A stretch of 64,000 bases of DNA, taken from positions 1 through 64,000 of the forward strand of contig DATGMF010000091.1 in assembly GCA_035293765.1 (NCBI GenBank), given 5' to 3'. The notes beneath the pieces were generated by a model. That model was given only the letters and a program-made list of their open reading frames with translations, did not search any database and was not told the origin of the DNA. This DNA comes from DASRHT01 sp035293765. GTDB taxonomy: Bacteria > Chloroflexota > Ktedonobacteria > Ktedonobacterales > Ktedonobacteraceae. The translations under genes were made by a program, and so were the position numbers. Shown here in pieces: positions 1-9,070 of this stretch. Positions within the stretch are counted from its first letter, which is position 1; the number at the start of each line of letters is the position of its first letter.

Positions 1-2194
1 TCTTCGCGACTTCTGCGGCAGCTTCGAGAATGGCCCGTGTCTGCATGACATTAATTTCGGGGAAGAGCAGGCCCAGGCGGCAGCCGCGCAGGCCCAGCAT
101 GGGATTCATCTCGCGCATGGCCCCCACAGCTTCCAGCATGGTCTTCTTCTCGCGCAGTTCTTCTTCGTGGCCGCCTTGCGTCTCTAGGCGCGTAACGTCG
201 ACCAGCAGTTCTTCGTAGGAGGGCAGGAATTCGTGCAGCGGCGGGTCAATCAGGCGGATAACGACGGGATAGCCATCACCGGTCCTGGGATCGACCATGG
301 CCTCGAAAATACCCTTAAAGTCGCTGCGCTGGAAGGGAAGAAGCTTATCCAGCGCGGCCTGGCGCTCCTCGGTGCTCTTGGCCAGAATCATCTTTTGCAC
401 AATCGGCAGGCGCTCCTGCTCCATGAACATATGCTCAGTACGGCACAGGCCGATACCTTCGGCGCCGAAGATCACTGCACGTTTGGCGTCGCGCGGATAG
501 TCAGCGTTCGCCCATACGCCCAGTTTGCGGAACTGGTCAGCCCAGCCCAGCAGCGTCTTCAGGTCCGTCTCTTTATCGAAATCGGGATCGACCGTCTTAA
601 TAATGCCCGCGAAGACCTCGCCGGTCGCACCGTCGATCGAGATATCGTCGCCCTCTTTGATGATCTGATCGGTATCGATAACGCGGAACAGGTGCTCCGC
701 CTCGCTTACACGGATCCCTTCGCAGCCCGCCACACAGGGCAGGCCCAGTCCGCGTGCCACCACAGCCGCGTGGCTGGTTGCGCCACCGCGTGCCGTCAGG
801 ATACCCTTCGCAACGAGCATACCATGTACATCATCGGGGCTGGTCTCGGGGCGTACCAGCACCACCGGCGTACCGGCCTTGCCCAACTCTTCCGCGCGGT
901 CCGCATCGAAGACTGCCTTACCGAAAGCCGCACCGGGCGAAGCATTCAAGCCCTTGGCCAGCAAGCGACCCTCTTGTTCTGCTTTTTTCTTCTCGGCGTC
1001 ATCGAAACGTGGCAGCAGCAGTTGATAGACCTGAGAGGGCTCAACGCGTCGCACGGCCTCCTGGGGAGTGATCAGCCCCTCCTGGACCATATCCACCGCC
1101 ACCTTCACAGCGGCCTGTGCATTGCGTTTGGCTGAGCGGGTCTGCAGCATATACAGTTTGCCGCGCTCCACCGTAAACTCCAGGTCCTGCATATCGCGGT
1201 AGTGCTGCTCCAGACGGTGTGCGATCTCCTGAAACTGCTGAAAGACGCTGGGTAAGTCTTCCTGCAAGCGGCTGATCTTCGAAGGAGTGCGGATACCGGC
1301 CACCACATCCTCACCCTGTGCATTGAGCAGATATTCGCCGTAGAGCACCTTCTCGCCGGTGCTGGGATTGCGCGTAAAGGCCACGCCAGTGCCGCTATCG
1401 TTGCCCATATTGCCGAAGACCATACTCTGTACGTTGACCGCCGTCCCCAGAGCGTGGGAAATCTTATTGAAGTTGCGGTAGTCGATGGCGCGTTTGTTGT
1501 TCCAGGAAGAGAAGACCGCCTCGATGGCTTTATGCAACTGCTGGAAGACATCAGTGGGGAAAGGCTCGCCGGACTGGCGTTCCGCGATCTGCTTAAATTC
1601 GAGCACAATCTGCTTGAGGTCCGCAGCGGAGATTTCGGCATCGCTCTGTACGCCAGCTTGCTCTTTATAGCGTTCCAGCACCTGCTCGAAATCGTGGGGA
1701 TTGGTATCGAGCACAATCTTGCTGAACATCTGAATGAAGCGGCGATACGCATCGTAGGCGAAGCGCTCATCGCCGGTCAGAGCCACCAGGCCTTTGACCG
1801 TCTCATCGTTAATGCCCAGGTTCAGCACCGTATCCATCATACCGGGCATCGAAAATTTTGCGCCAGAGCGTACGGAGACCAGGAGAGGATTCTCTTGAGA
1901 GCCAAAACCTTTGCCTGTTTGTTGCTCAACGATCTTGAGGGCTGCCAGCACCTGTTCCCATGTGCCAGCAGGAAACTGCTTCCCATTTTCGTAATACGCG
2001 TTACAGGCTTCGGTCGTAATCGTAAAGCCTGGAGGGACGGGAAGGCCGGCATTCGTCATCTCCGCGACCCCGGCGCCTTTGCCGCCGAGCAGATCGCGCA
2101 TGCTGGCATTTCCTTCGCTGAAGAGATAAACCCATTTTCGCGGTGATTGTTTTACGGCTTCATCCAATCCTGAATGGGTGATCTGTTGTGTCAT
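1..2194 (-). CDS. ppdK: pyruvate, phosphate dikinase (partial, C-terminus off left edge)
   Basis: Interconverts pyruvate, ATP and phosphate with PEP, AMP and pyrophosphate in the cytoplasm, linking glycolysis and gluconeogenesis. About 731 residues are visible; the family usually has 870-900, so the end of the pyruvate/PEP barrel is missing. In order: an ATP-grasp-like N-terminal part (KWVYLFSEG near residue 20, then a GGKGAGVAEM loop), the phosphohistidine domain with GGATSHAAVVARG near residues 465-480 whose His carries the phosphoryl group, and the start of the barrel with GIGLCRTEHMF near 580. The ATG at 2194 is preceded by GGAGG at good spacing. An HEPN gene lies 77 bp upstream on the same strand. 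Long open frames on the opposite strand are shadows of this gene. Confidence 0.96.
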   Translation of the reverse strand, partial: MTQQITHSGLDEAVKQSPRKWVYLFSEGNASMRDLLGGKGAGVAEMTNAGLPVPPGFTITTEACNAYYENGKQFPAGTWEQVLAALKIVEQQTGKGFGSQENPLLVSVRSGAKFSMPGMMDTVLNLGINDETVKGLVALTGDERFAYDAYRRFIQMFSKIVLDTNPHDFEQVLERYKEQAGVQSDAEISAADLKQIVLEFKQIAERQSGEPFPTDVFQQLHKAIEAVFSSWNNKRAIDYRNFNKISHALGTAVNVQSMVFGNMGNDSGTGVAFTRNPSTGEKVLYGEYLLNAQGEDVVAGIRTPSKISRLQEDLPSVFQQFQEIAHRLEQHYRDMQDLEFTVERGKLYMLQTRSAKRNAQAAVKVAVDMVQEGLITPQEAVRRVEPSQVYQLLLPRFDDAEKKKAEQEGRLLAKGLNASPGAAFGKAVFDADRAEELGKAGTPVVLVRPETSPDDVHGMLVAKGILTARGGATSHAAVVARGLGLPCVAGCEGIRVSEAEHLFRVIDTDQIIKEGDDISIDGATGEVFAGIIKTVDPDFDKETDLKTLLGWADQFRKLGVWANADYPRDAKRAVIFGAEGIGLCRTEHMFMEQERLPIVQKMILAKSTEERQAALDKLLPFQRSDFKGIFEAMVDPRTGDGYPVVIRLIDPPLHEFLPSYEELLVDVTRLETQGGHEEELREKKTMLEAVGAMREMNPMLGLRGCRLGLLFPEINVMQTRAILEAAAEVAK

Positions 2195-2271
2195 TCCAAA
2201 CATCCTCCAACTTGGTTGTTATGGGCTCACTAATGGGCTTGACCCAGAATTGCCACAATACGAAAGAATGG

Positions 2272-2808
2272 TCACGCAGCCAAAATAATAGACCTGGCCC
2301 AACGCTGGATCTTGCGTGCGCAGGCCACGTAATCGCGGGCCTGATCAGCGTTGATGACCTCATCGGCCTCTTCGGGAGGGGTATCTGCGTAGAAAGCTTC
2401 AGGATGAAACGGTGTGAGTCGTGCCATCTCCTCTTGAATCTCTTGCGGAGCGCCGACCAGTGCACCTAAGGCTTTGAGATCGTGGTCATACACCGAGCGG
2501 CGACCGTAATACAGCAAGCTAATAGCCTGCGCTGCTTTTTCTGCCACCTGATTACAAAAGTCAACGCAGGCGAAGTGGCGTCCCAGATTGAGCTCAACCA
2601 CGGCCGTCGCCATGTCCTGTGTCGCTTCTGCAAAGAGCCCCAGGGCCCCCTGAATGTCACCGACTTGCTTTGTTACGCTTGCCTGACTCTCAGTTGAGGG
2701 TTGCGCTGCTGCTGATGGCAGATGAACCGTCCCCAGGAGTAATTGCTCTAATTCGTCGTCACGGGTGCTATCCGGCATGTTTCCATTGCCATCATGTAAT
2801 TGCGACAT
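2272..2808 (-). CDS. HEPN-domain protein
   Basis: A 178-residue protein. The first 45 residues are polar and probably disordered. The rest reads as an all-helical HEPN domain: an amphipathic helix containing CVDFCNQVAEKA, then LLYYGRRSVYDHDLKAL with the HDL typical of HEPN helix 3, then a Pro/Asp-rich turn (HPEAFYADTPPEEA) and a last helix. HEPN domains bind nucleotides or RNA, and many are RNases of toxin-antitoxin systems. The usual catalytic Rx4-6H is not clean here, so activity is uncertain. No MNT nucleotidyltransferase partner lies beside it; the downstream gene on the same strand is ppdK. AAGGA sits 9 bases before the ATG. Family assignment is by pattern, moderately sure. Confidence 0.8.
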   Translation of the reverse strand: MSQLHDGNGNMPDSTRDDELEQLLLGTVHLPSAAAQPSTESQASVTKQVGDIQGALGLFAEATQDMATAVVELNLGRHFACVDFCNQVAEKAAQAISLLYYGRRSVYDHDLKALGALVGAPQEIQEEMARLTPFHPEAFYADTPPEEADEVINADQARDYVACARKIQRWARSIILAA

Positions 2809-3150
2809 ATCCTGTATTCCTTATGAATAGGCGTAATGAAAGGCGCAAGGCAAGGCGTATCGCTTAGCACTATTCAGCCATTGTGCACATAGTATTCCTA
2901 TTTGCGGTCTCCTGTCAATCTCTTTGGGACGAGTTCCGGCGTTCCGCCCTGTGCCTCTCTGCATTTCTGAATCTCTCAGAGAGGCTCCGTGCGCCTGCGG
3001 CGTGGCTGACTGCATCTTTTTTTTGTACTGATCCGTGTCACGATATGACGAACGTGGGAAGAGGTATAGCATGTATTCATATTCTTCTGGCGAAATTTTG
3101 CTATGAAATGCATGGAAACAGGCGTTCGTTCTGCGTGAAGGGAGATATAT
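2809..3150. other. divergent intergenic region
   Basis: No gene seen. It separates the leftward HEPN gene from the rightward stress-protein gene and should hold both promoters. An 8-bp inverted repeat, CCTCTCTG at 2954-2961 and CAGAGAGG at 2977-2984, could form a hairpin with a 15-base loop. Confidence 0.5.
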
Positions 3151-3963
3151 ATGACGACGACTGAAAGAAGCACTGCCGTTGGCGTGTTTACTGATCGTGC
3201 TCAGGCGGATGCTGCCGTTGAAGAGTTGCGCCGTGCTGGATTTACTGATGCGCAGATTGGCTTTGTGAGGCGTAGCCCCGTAGAGGATGATGCTCTTGAT
3301 GGAGCGGGTGAGTCCTCTTCAGCGGCCACGGCGGCAACTGGTGCGGTTGGTGGCGGCGTCGTTGGTGGTGTTATCGGAGCCATGACAGCGCTCTTGATCC
3401 CTGGAATCGGGCCTGCGATCGCCGGCGGCATCTTGCTGACTACGCTCGGCGGGGCCGCGATCGGTGCGGTTGCCGGTGGGTTTGTGGGCTCACTGGTGCA
3501 CATGGGTGTGCCGGAAAACGAAGCGCTGTATTATCAGCAGCAGCTGGAGAAGGGGCGCACGCTGGTGACGGTCCATGCGCCGGGCCGCTATGAGGAAGTT
3601 GCGGCACTCCTGCGCCAGTGCGGTGCGTTCGATACGACCAGCGGCGACAATATTGATCTCAGCAAGACGACGATGGTTGGGGATGGCGTTGCGCCCGCGG
3701 TGGTTCCCCTGACTCAACCGTTTGGGATGCCCGTTGGTGGTGTGCCCAGTTACTCGAGTCCCGGCATCGCGCCGGTCTTTGTGCCGGTCGCAGAACCGGA
3801 TCGCGCGGACGCACATCCTGATCAGGATCCTACCTATGAGCCGTCCGAGACATACAATATTGGGAAAAGTCGGCTAGACAGTCCAACCCCGGATGATGCA
3901 TCATCGGAGAGCGTAGCAGGAGCTGTGCCGACTGAACGCGAGAATGTGTCCCCCGACAAATAA
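3151..3963 (+). CDS. general stress protein with YflT-like domain and glycine-zipper segment
   Basis: A 270-residue protein. Residues 8-40 (AVGVFTDRAQADAAVEELRR followed by AGFTDAQIGFV) match the N-terminal pattern of YflT/general-stress-protein domains. Residues about 58-112 are a long Gly/Ala-rich hydrophobic stretch (GAVGGGVVGGVIGAMTALL, later GGAAIGAVAGGFVGSLVHMG), as in glycine-zipper membrane segments. GVPENEALYYQQQLEKGRTL and an ACT-like strand region follow; the last 100 residues are Pro/Asp-rich and low in complexity. Family members are commonly induced by stress and associate with membranes; a precise function is not known. GAAGGGAG precedes the ATG. The gene stands alone with a hairpin after it. 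Confidence 0.8.
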   Translation: MTTTERSTAVGVFTDRAQADAAVEELRRAGFTDAQIGFVRRSPVEDDALDGAGESSSAATAATGAVGGGVVGGVIGAMTALLIPGIGPAIAGGILLTTLGGAAIGAVAGGFVGSLVHMGVPENEALYYQQQLEKGRTLVTVHAPGRYEEVAALLRQCGAFDTTSGDNIDLSKTTMVGDGVAPAVVPLTQPFGMPVGGVPSYSSPGIAPVFVPVAEPDRADAHPDQDPTYEPSETYNIGKSRLDSPTPDDASSESVAGAVPTERENVSPDK

Positions 3964-3981
3964 TCCCCGCCAGAACACTGT

Positions 3982-4014
3982 CTGCCAGACCTCCATCTGG
4001 GAGCGGCCTGGCAG
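3982..4014 (+). terminator. inverted repeat after the stress-protein gene
   Basis: CTGCCAGACC pairs with GGCCTGGCAG (9 of 10) across a 13-base loop, 18 bp after the stop codon. There is no T-run, so it is only a possible terminator. Confidence 0.35.
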
Positions 4015-4060
4015 GCAGCACATATCCCCGTATACACCTCGCCAGCGTCCTGTGGCGCAC

Positions 4061-4348
4061 TTAACGGGTGTTCGTTCCTGGCATGCGCCCCGTCGTCGTG
4101 CTTGGAATCGGGCCATGCGAGCCGACGTTTACTCCACCTATCGGCTTGTTTGCAACGGTCAATGGAAAAGTATTCATGTGTCTGGGTATTTGTTTGTGTT
4201 GAGCGGCTTGTACAAAGGTCTGTTGCGAGAATTGGAGCGTCATGACGCCTAGAATGACCGCCAGAAACAGACAAGGTGTCACAATGGCCGTTATACGCCT
4301 ATAAGTCATGCGGTATGTTCTGGTTTCCCGCCCTTGTATGCGCGACAT
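4061..4348 (-). CDS. small single-span membrane or secreted protein, unknown
   Basis: A 95-residue protein I do not recognise. A basic N-terminus (MSRIQGRETRTYRMTYRR) is followed by one hydrophobic segment, about residues 20-38 (ITAIVTPCLFLAVILGVMT), then a polar Gly/Pro/Thr-rich tail, so it is probably anchored in or exported across the membrane. The ATG at 4348 is preferred over one ten codons upstream because AAGGGAAA lies just before it. Nothing nearby suggests a role. It could be a spurious frame, but the N-terminal topology and the ribosome site support it. Confidence 0.42.
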   Translation of the reverse strand: MSRIQGRETRTYRMTYRRITAIVTPCLFLAVILGVMTLQFSQQTFVQAAQHKQIPRHMNTFPLTVANKPIGGVNVGSHGPIPSTTTGRMPGTNTR

Positions 4349-4904
4349 ATGGTTTTCCCTTCTTTCATCCCTCACTACTTTACGTATTGGTGTTCTTATG
4401 TATACTGTTTTATACTGTACAGTGTGCGAGAGTACGGTGACTCTGGATTTGCTTGAAAAAGGCGGGCCAGGTTCACGTACCTATGTGAGACGCTCTCTAC
4501 CCGCCATTTCCTATCATACAGGATAAGAATGCGTGAAGGAAATAAATAGGATAATAGTACCTCTGGAAGGTGAAAAACTTTTTACTGTCTAATAAATAGG
4601 AATACGTGTATATAGTTTTTGTTTGACTGCTTTTGTCGTGGAGTATGATCCTTTTCTTTTTCAGCTGGTACTCCCTCGGCCCGCCTGCGGCGAGCCGAGA
4701 AGGGGGGAGAAAGAGTCGGGGGACACCCCCGGGCCCCCGGCCATGGGACTCCGTCCCCCGGCACCCCCTGCTGCACTGTTCCACGCATTTTTGTGCCATT
4801 TTTAAAAATGAAAGACCATGTAGTACAATACGGATGTTTCATTTCATCGGACAGTGTTCTGTATCAGGCCACAGAGGAGTGACCCGGCGAGGAGACAGTT
4901 GCAT
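4349..4904. other. AT-rich intergenic region with a GC-rich palindromic island
   Basis: No gene seen. 4350-4660 is AT-rich and should carry promoters for the small leftward gene. 4675-4760 is an abrupt run of C and G with two inverted repeats, listed separately. The last 45 bases hold the thiolase ribosome site. Confidence 0.5.
4675..4760. repeat. GC-rich inverted-repeat island
   Basis: CTCGGC (4675-4680) pairs with GCCGAG (4694-4699), and CGGGGGAC (4717-4724) with GTCCCCCG (4753-4760). Between them are runs of C and G. Its composition differs sharply from the AT-rich flanks, which suggests an intergenic repeat element; no second copy was seen in this window. Confidence 0.45.
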
Positions 4905-6092
4905 ATGGCAGAGAGTGTACCTGTAATTATCGGTGCGGCACGGACGCCGACGGGAAAATTTTTGAGCCAGCTGGCCAGTTTTACGGCGCCCCAGTTGGGA
5001 GCGATTGCGATCAAGGCGGCAGTAGAGCGGGCCGGCATTGCTGCTGAGTCAATCGAGGAAGTGATCATGGGTAACGTCGTCTCAGCAGGTATTGGTCAGG
5101 CTCCAGCTCGCCAGGCTGCGCTCGCTGCTGGCCTTCCGGACGACATACCCGCTTTCACCGTCAATAAGGTCTGTGGTTCTGGCCTTAAAGCGGTCATGCT
5201 GGCGGCCCAGGCTATCCGCGCCGGTGATGCTCAGGTGCTCGTTGCCGGTGGGATGGAGAGCATGAGCAATGCCCCCTATCTTCTGCCCAAGGCGCGGACC
5301 GGCTACCGCATGGGGGATGGCCAGTTGGTTGATAGTGTTGTCCATGATGGTCTGTGGTGTGCGATTGAACACGTGCATATGGGCAACGAGGCCGAGATTA
5401 TTGCTGAGAAATTTGCCATCACGCGCGAGCAGCAGGATCGCTACGCCTTGCAGAGCCAGCAGCGAGCAGCCATCGCGACCGCTGCCGGACGTTTTAAGGA
5501 TGAAATCGTGCCGATTGAGGTGCGGCAAAAGCAGGGTTCGCAGATTATCGATCGCGACGAGCCGATCCGCGCCGATACCTCACTCGAAGCCCTGACCAGG
5601 CTTCAGCCAGCCTTCCAGGCCAATGGTACGGTCACTGCCGGCAATGCTCCCGGCCTCAGTGATGGTGCATCTGCGACTGTTGTCGTGGAGCAGCAGTTTG
5701 CCCGGGCGCAAGGACTGCCCATCCTGGCGCGCATCACCGGTTATGCGTCCGCCGCCATTACTCCGCGCTACATTTTTGCCGCGCCCACGCGTGCGGTGAG
5801 GCGTTTGCTCGAACGCACGGGTCAGCAGTTAAGCGACTTCGACCTGATCGAAGTGAATGAGGCTTTTGCGGCACAGGCGCTGGCCAACGGAGCCGAGCTG
5901 GATTGGGATTGGTCGCGCGTGAACGTAAATGGTGGAGCGATCGCGCTCGGCCATCCTATCGGTTCCAGCGGCTCGCGCGTTTTGACCACACTCATCTACG
6001 AACTGCGCCGGCGTGGTGGCGGTCGTGGGCTTGCGACCCTCTGCCTGGGCGGTGGCGGAGCCGTTGCGCTGTCAATTGAGGTCGAACTTTGA
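4905..6092 (+). CDS. thiolase (acetyl-CoA C-acetyltransferase)
   Basis: Type II/biosynthetic thiolase, 395 residues (usual length about 390-400), condensing two acyl-CoAs or cleaving 3-ketoacyl-CoA in the cytoplasm. The nucleophilic Cys is residue 90 in VNKVCGSGLKAV. GGMESMSNAPYLLP, NEAFAAQA, the His motif GGAIALGHPIGSSGSR and the second catalytic Cys in ATLCLGGGGA are all present. The ATG at 4905 is chosen because GGCGAGGAG precedes it; an open frame runs 17 codons further upstream without a ribosome site. It stands alone between an intergenic repeat island and a convergent Rpn-type gene, so the pathway (acetoacetyl-CoA or beta-oxidation) cannot be read from context. Confidence 0.95.
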   Translation: MAESVPVIIGAARTPTGKFLSQLASFTAPQLGAIAIKAAVERAGIAAESIEEVIMGNVVSAGIGQAPARQAALAAGLPDDIPAFTVNKVCGSGLKAVMLAAQAIRAGDAQVLVAGGMESMSNAPYLLPKARTGYRMGDGQLVDSVVHDGLWCAIEHVHMGNEAEIIAEKFAITREQQDRYALQSQQRAAIATAAGRFKDEIVPIEVRQKQGSQIIDRDEPIRADTSLEALTRLQPAFQANGTVTAGNAPGLSDGASATVVVEQQFARAQGLPILARITGYASAAITPRYIFAAPTRAVRRLLERTGQQLSDFDLIEVNEAFAAQALANGAELDWDWSRVNVNGGAIALGHPIGSSGSRVLTTLIYELRRRGGGRGLATLCLGGGGAVALSIEVEL

Positions 6093-6201
6093 CGTATGAC
6101 AATGGTGGCGCCTCTATCGACACTTTGAAGAGTCGTCACCAGTCCGATACGATCACCGTCATTTTTCCAGAATGTGTGGTAAGGCTCGCTAGCAGCGTTG
6201 A

Positions 6202-7125
6202 TTACTCCGGGTTGCGCAGGGATTGTAGTATGCCTGCCGCCTCTTGCTCATCGTGTGCGACGCTCAGATCGATAATCAGGTTGTCCAGGAGCTCAGGGTC
6301 ATCGACGTGGAGGACCTGTTGCTCGGCGCTGGCCTGGAGTCGTGGGAAGCGTTTGCTCACAAGATGAACAAGTGTCTTGCGTCTCCCTGCAAGGATCCCT
6401 TCGGTGCGTCCTTTGGCTTCGCCTTCGATGCGCCCTTTGGCCTCGCCTTCGGTACGCCCTTCGGCAAAAATCATCTGAAAGATGGGCGTTTCGCGAAGCA
6501 GGTCTTGCATAATTTTATACCTCCTTTTCAACCATTCCCAATCCTCTGGATTGGTTCGCATGAGTACCAACGATGCCATGGCAAAGCCTACAAGTTCAAG
6601 TTCTTTGTTTGCGGTTGACTCCAACGTCGCGAACATCTGCTGTACGCTGTCCCGTGTCGCCCCGTCCAGTGTCAGCGGTATAAATGGTAACAAGCCCGTT
6701 TGCCCTGTTGCCAGTATATCAGCTCGGGTGAATGCTCCAATTTCAATGCACATATACGTAAACGTAATGATATGGGTTCCAGTCGGCGCTAACCACTGCA
6801 GTGGTGGTTGTTGTACCGGGCCATCCCTCAGCAAATAAATGACGCAAGAAACAACCGGCATTTTGTATTCGCCCTGTGCCAATACATTGTAACGTAGCAG
6901 TCGTTCTGGCATATCTGCATCATTATATGTTTGGAACTCCAGGTGAAGCAGCATTTTCTGGTCTTCGACTGCCACCTCTAGAAGCGCGTCAACTTCTAAC
7001 TGCCAATTTTTGAGTTGTTCTGGTCTTTCCTTAATATAACGAGCATTTGGAAAGACCAGGCTCACAAAAGCCTGTGGGCTAGTTCGCACAAGGGCCCGCA
7101 TCGTGTTATCCCAGGGTTTGGGCAT
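6202..7125 (-). CDS. Rpn/DUF4351-type PD-(D/E)XK nuclease-like protein
   Basis: A 307-residue protein. The N-terminal half carries a PD-(D/E)XK-like core: EVDALLEV near residue 45 and LHLEFQT near 60, giving the Asp...Glu-x-Gln arrangement of Rpn-family nucleases. After IYLLRDGP and a helical region comes a charged repeat, EGRTEGEAKGR, then IEGEAKGR and TEGILAGR, typical of this family, and a helical DUF4351-like end. Rpn proteins of E. coli promote RecA-independent recombination and are DNA endonucleases; homologues in other phyla are often multicopy. The ATG at 7125 follows GAAGAGAG. It is divergent from the mutase gene and convergent with the thiolase. Confidence 0.85.
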   Translation of the reverse strand: MPKPWDNTMRALVRTSPQAFVSLVFPNARYIKERPEQLKNWQLEVDALLEVAVEDQKMLLHLEFQTYNDADMPERLLRYNVLAQGEYKMPVVSCVIYLLRDGPVQQPPLQWLAPTGTHIITFTYMCIEIGAFTRADILATGQTGLLPFIPLTLDGATRDSVQQMFATLESTANKELELVGFAMASLVLMRTNPEDWEWLKRRYKIMQDLLRETPIFQMIFAEGRTEGEAKGRIEGEAKGRTEGILAGRRKTLVHLVSKRFPRLQASAEQQVLHVDDPELLDNLIIDLSVAHDEQEAAGILQSLRNPE

Positions 7126-7336
7126 CTCTCTTCGACATCCTCTACTTCCTTCCTTTCCCTCCCTTTCCCTTATTTCATAGTATAGCATGAGATATGGCGA
7201 AAACCGAGAGTCGTCCGAGCAGGCCATAATCTGGGTTTCGGGATGTGATACAATAAAGTATAGCTTATGACAATGTACATGGGTCAGTAGAGCGTTCCAC
7301 TGTCTATCTTGTAACTCAGAGAGGAGTAATGCATGT

Positions 7337-9052
7337 ATGCTTGAGCAAGAAAAGACGGGCGTTGTCCAGGGCACATTGTTCTCGCAGGAAGAACTGGCCC
7401 GCCTCAGTACATCCCATACGCAATGGTCCGAGACGACCGTGCAGCAATCCCTGGCTCGCCTCCCCGAGCGTTCGTTTCTCTCTACGACCTCTGGTGTACC
7501 TATCAAGCGCCTCTATACCCCGCTGGACAATGCCAGCCTGGATTACGAGCGGGATCTTGGTTTCCCGGGTGCCTATCCCTATACACGTGGCGTACAGCCG
7601 ACGATGTATCGTGCCAAACCCTGGACCATGCGTATGTTTGCGGGCTTTGGTACCGCTGAAGATAGCAATGCGCGCTTCAAGTATCTGCTGCAGCAGGGGC
7701 AGACGGGCCTATCGACCGCTTTTGACATGGCCACGCTGTACGGCTACGACACCGATCATCCCATGGCTGTGGGCGAGTTCGGCAAGTGTGGCGTCGCCGT
7801 CTCCTCGCTGGCGGACATGGAGATCCTCTTCGCGGACCTGCCGCTCGACCAGATTACTACTTCCATGACCATCAATGGTCCGGCCTCAGCCATCTGGGCT
7901 ATGTATATCGTCAATGCTGAGCGGCGCGGCTATGCTATCGAGCAACTGGGAGGCACGTTGCAAAACGACATCCTCAAAGAATATATTGCCCAGAAAGAAT
8001 TCCTCTTCTCTCCGCAACCGTCTATGCGTCTGGTGGTCGATACCATCGAATTCGGCACCCGTTACATGCCGCGTTGGAATACTATTAGTATCAGCGGCTA
8101 CCATATCCGCGAGGCTGGAGCGACCGCTGTACAAGAACTGGCCTTTACTCTGGCCGATGGACTCGCCTATGTCGATGCGGCGCTGGAGCGTGGTTTGCAG
8201 ATTGACGAGTTTGCGCCCCGCCTCTCATTCTTTTTCGACGTGCACAACGATTTCTTTGAAGAGATTGCCAAGTTCCGCGCCGCGCGCCGCCTGTGGGCTC
8301 GTCTCATGCGCGAAAAATATGGAGCGCGCGATCCTCGTTCCTGTATGTTGCGTTGCCATGCTCAGACGGCAGGCGTCTCTCTAACAGCCCAGCAGCCTGA
8401 AAATAATACCGTCCGTACGACTCTACAGGCCCTGGCTGCCGTTCTGGGCGGTACAAACTCTCTACATACGAATTCGCTTGACGAAGCCCTGGCCCTACCG
8501 ACCGAGAAAGCCGCGTTGTTAGCCCTGCGCACACAGCAGATCATTGCCAGCGAGAGCGGCGTGACCAATACTGTGGACCCGTTGGCTGGTTCTTACTTCC
8601 TCGAAGCCCTGACCGATGAGACCGAACACGCCGCGCAAGCCTATCTGGAGCGCATCGACGCGTCAGGAGGTGTGCTAGCATGCATCCAGAATGGCTTCTT
8701 CCAACGTGAGATAGCCGAATCGGCCTATCGCTATCAGCGTGAGATTGATGCGCACGAGCGGAGCATTGTTGGCGTCAACGAGTATATACTAGAGGAGCCC
8801 CTCAAGGTTCCAACCTTATACGTCGACTACGCGGGCCAGCAGGCACACCTTGAACGCCTGCACCGTGTACGCCGAGAGCGCAATCAGAGTGAGGTCCGGC
8901 GGGCCCTTGACCATTTGCGCCAGGTCTGCGAGGGGAGCGAAAACACGATGCCCGCGTTCATTGAAGCCGCGCGAGCTTATGTAACCCTGGGGGAGATGAT
9001 GGACGTCTGTCGCTCCGTTTTCGGCGAATATACGGAGCCAATCGTCTTCTAA
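7337..9052 (+). CDS. methylmalonyl-CoA mutase family, large-subunit catalytic domain
   Basis: A 571-residue acyl-CoA mutase large subunit. It covers the substrate-binding TIM barrel: GVPIKRLYTP, GFPGAYPYTRGVQPTMYR, then AGFGTAEDSNARFKYLL, FDMATLYGYDTDHP, SMTINGPA, RWNTISISGYHIREAGA, and the C-terminal AVLGGTNSLHTNS plus DPLAGSYFLE. The protein stops where the barrel ends, so the B12-binding domain must come from a separate small subunit that is not in this window. It isomerises an acyl-CoA (methylmalonyl, isobutyryl or 2-hydroxyisobutyryl type; the substrate cannot be told apart by eye). GAGGAG precedes the ATG. A GNAT gene follows 18 bp later. Confidence 0.94.
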   Translation: MLEQEKTGVVQGTLFSQEELARLSTSHTQWSETTVQQSLARLPERSFLSTTSGVPIKRLYTPLDNASLDYERDLGFPGAYPYTRGVQPTMYRAKPWTMRMFAGFGTAEDSNARFKYLLQQGQTGLSTAFDMATLYGYDTDHPMAVGEFGKCGVAVSSLADMEILFADLPLDQITTSMTINGPASAIWAMYIVNAERRGYAIEQLGGTLQNDILKEYIAQKEFLFSPQPSMRLVVDTIEFGTRYMPRWNTISISGYHIREAGATAVQELAFTLADGLAYVDAALERGLQIDEFAPRLSFFFDVHNDFFEEIAKFRAARRLWARLMREKYGARDPRSCMLRCHAQTAGVSLTAQQPENNTVRTTLQALAAVLGGTNSLHTNSLDEALALPTEKAALLALRTQQIIASESGVTNTVDPLAGSYFLEALTDETEHAAQAYLERIDASGGVLACIQNGFFQREIAESAYRYQREIDAHERSIVGVNEYILEEPLKVPTLYVDYAGQQAHLERLHRVRRERNQSEVRRALDHLRQVCEGSENTMPAFIEAARAYVTLGEMMDVCRSVFGEYTEPIVF

Positions 9053-9070
9053 CCAGCCGGTCGGTACAGA

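Noticed and set aside
233..2146. Long plus-strand open frames opposite ppdK
   Set aside because: They share codon boundaries with the minus-strand ppdK frame and encode no recognisable domain; ppdK explains the region.
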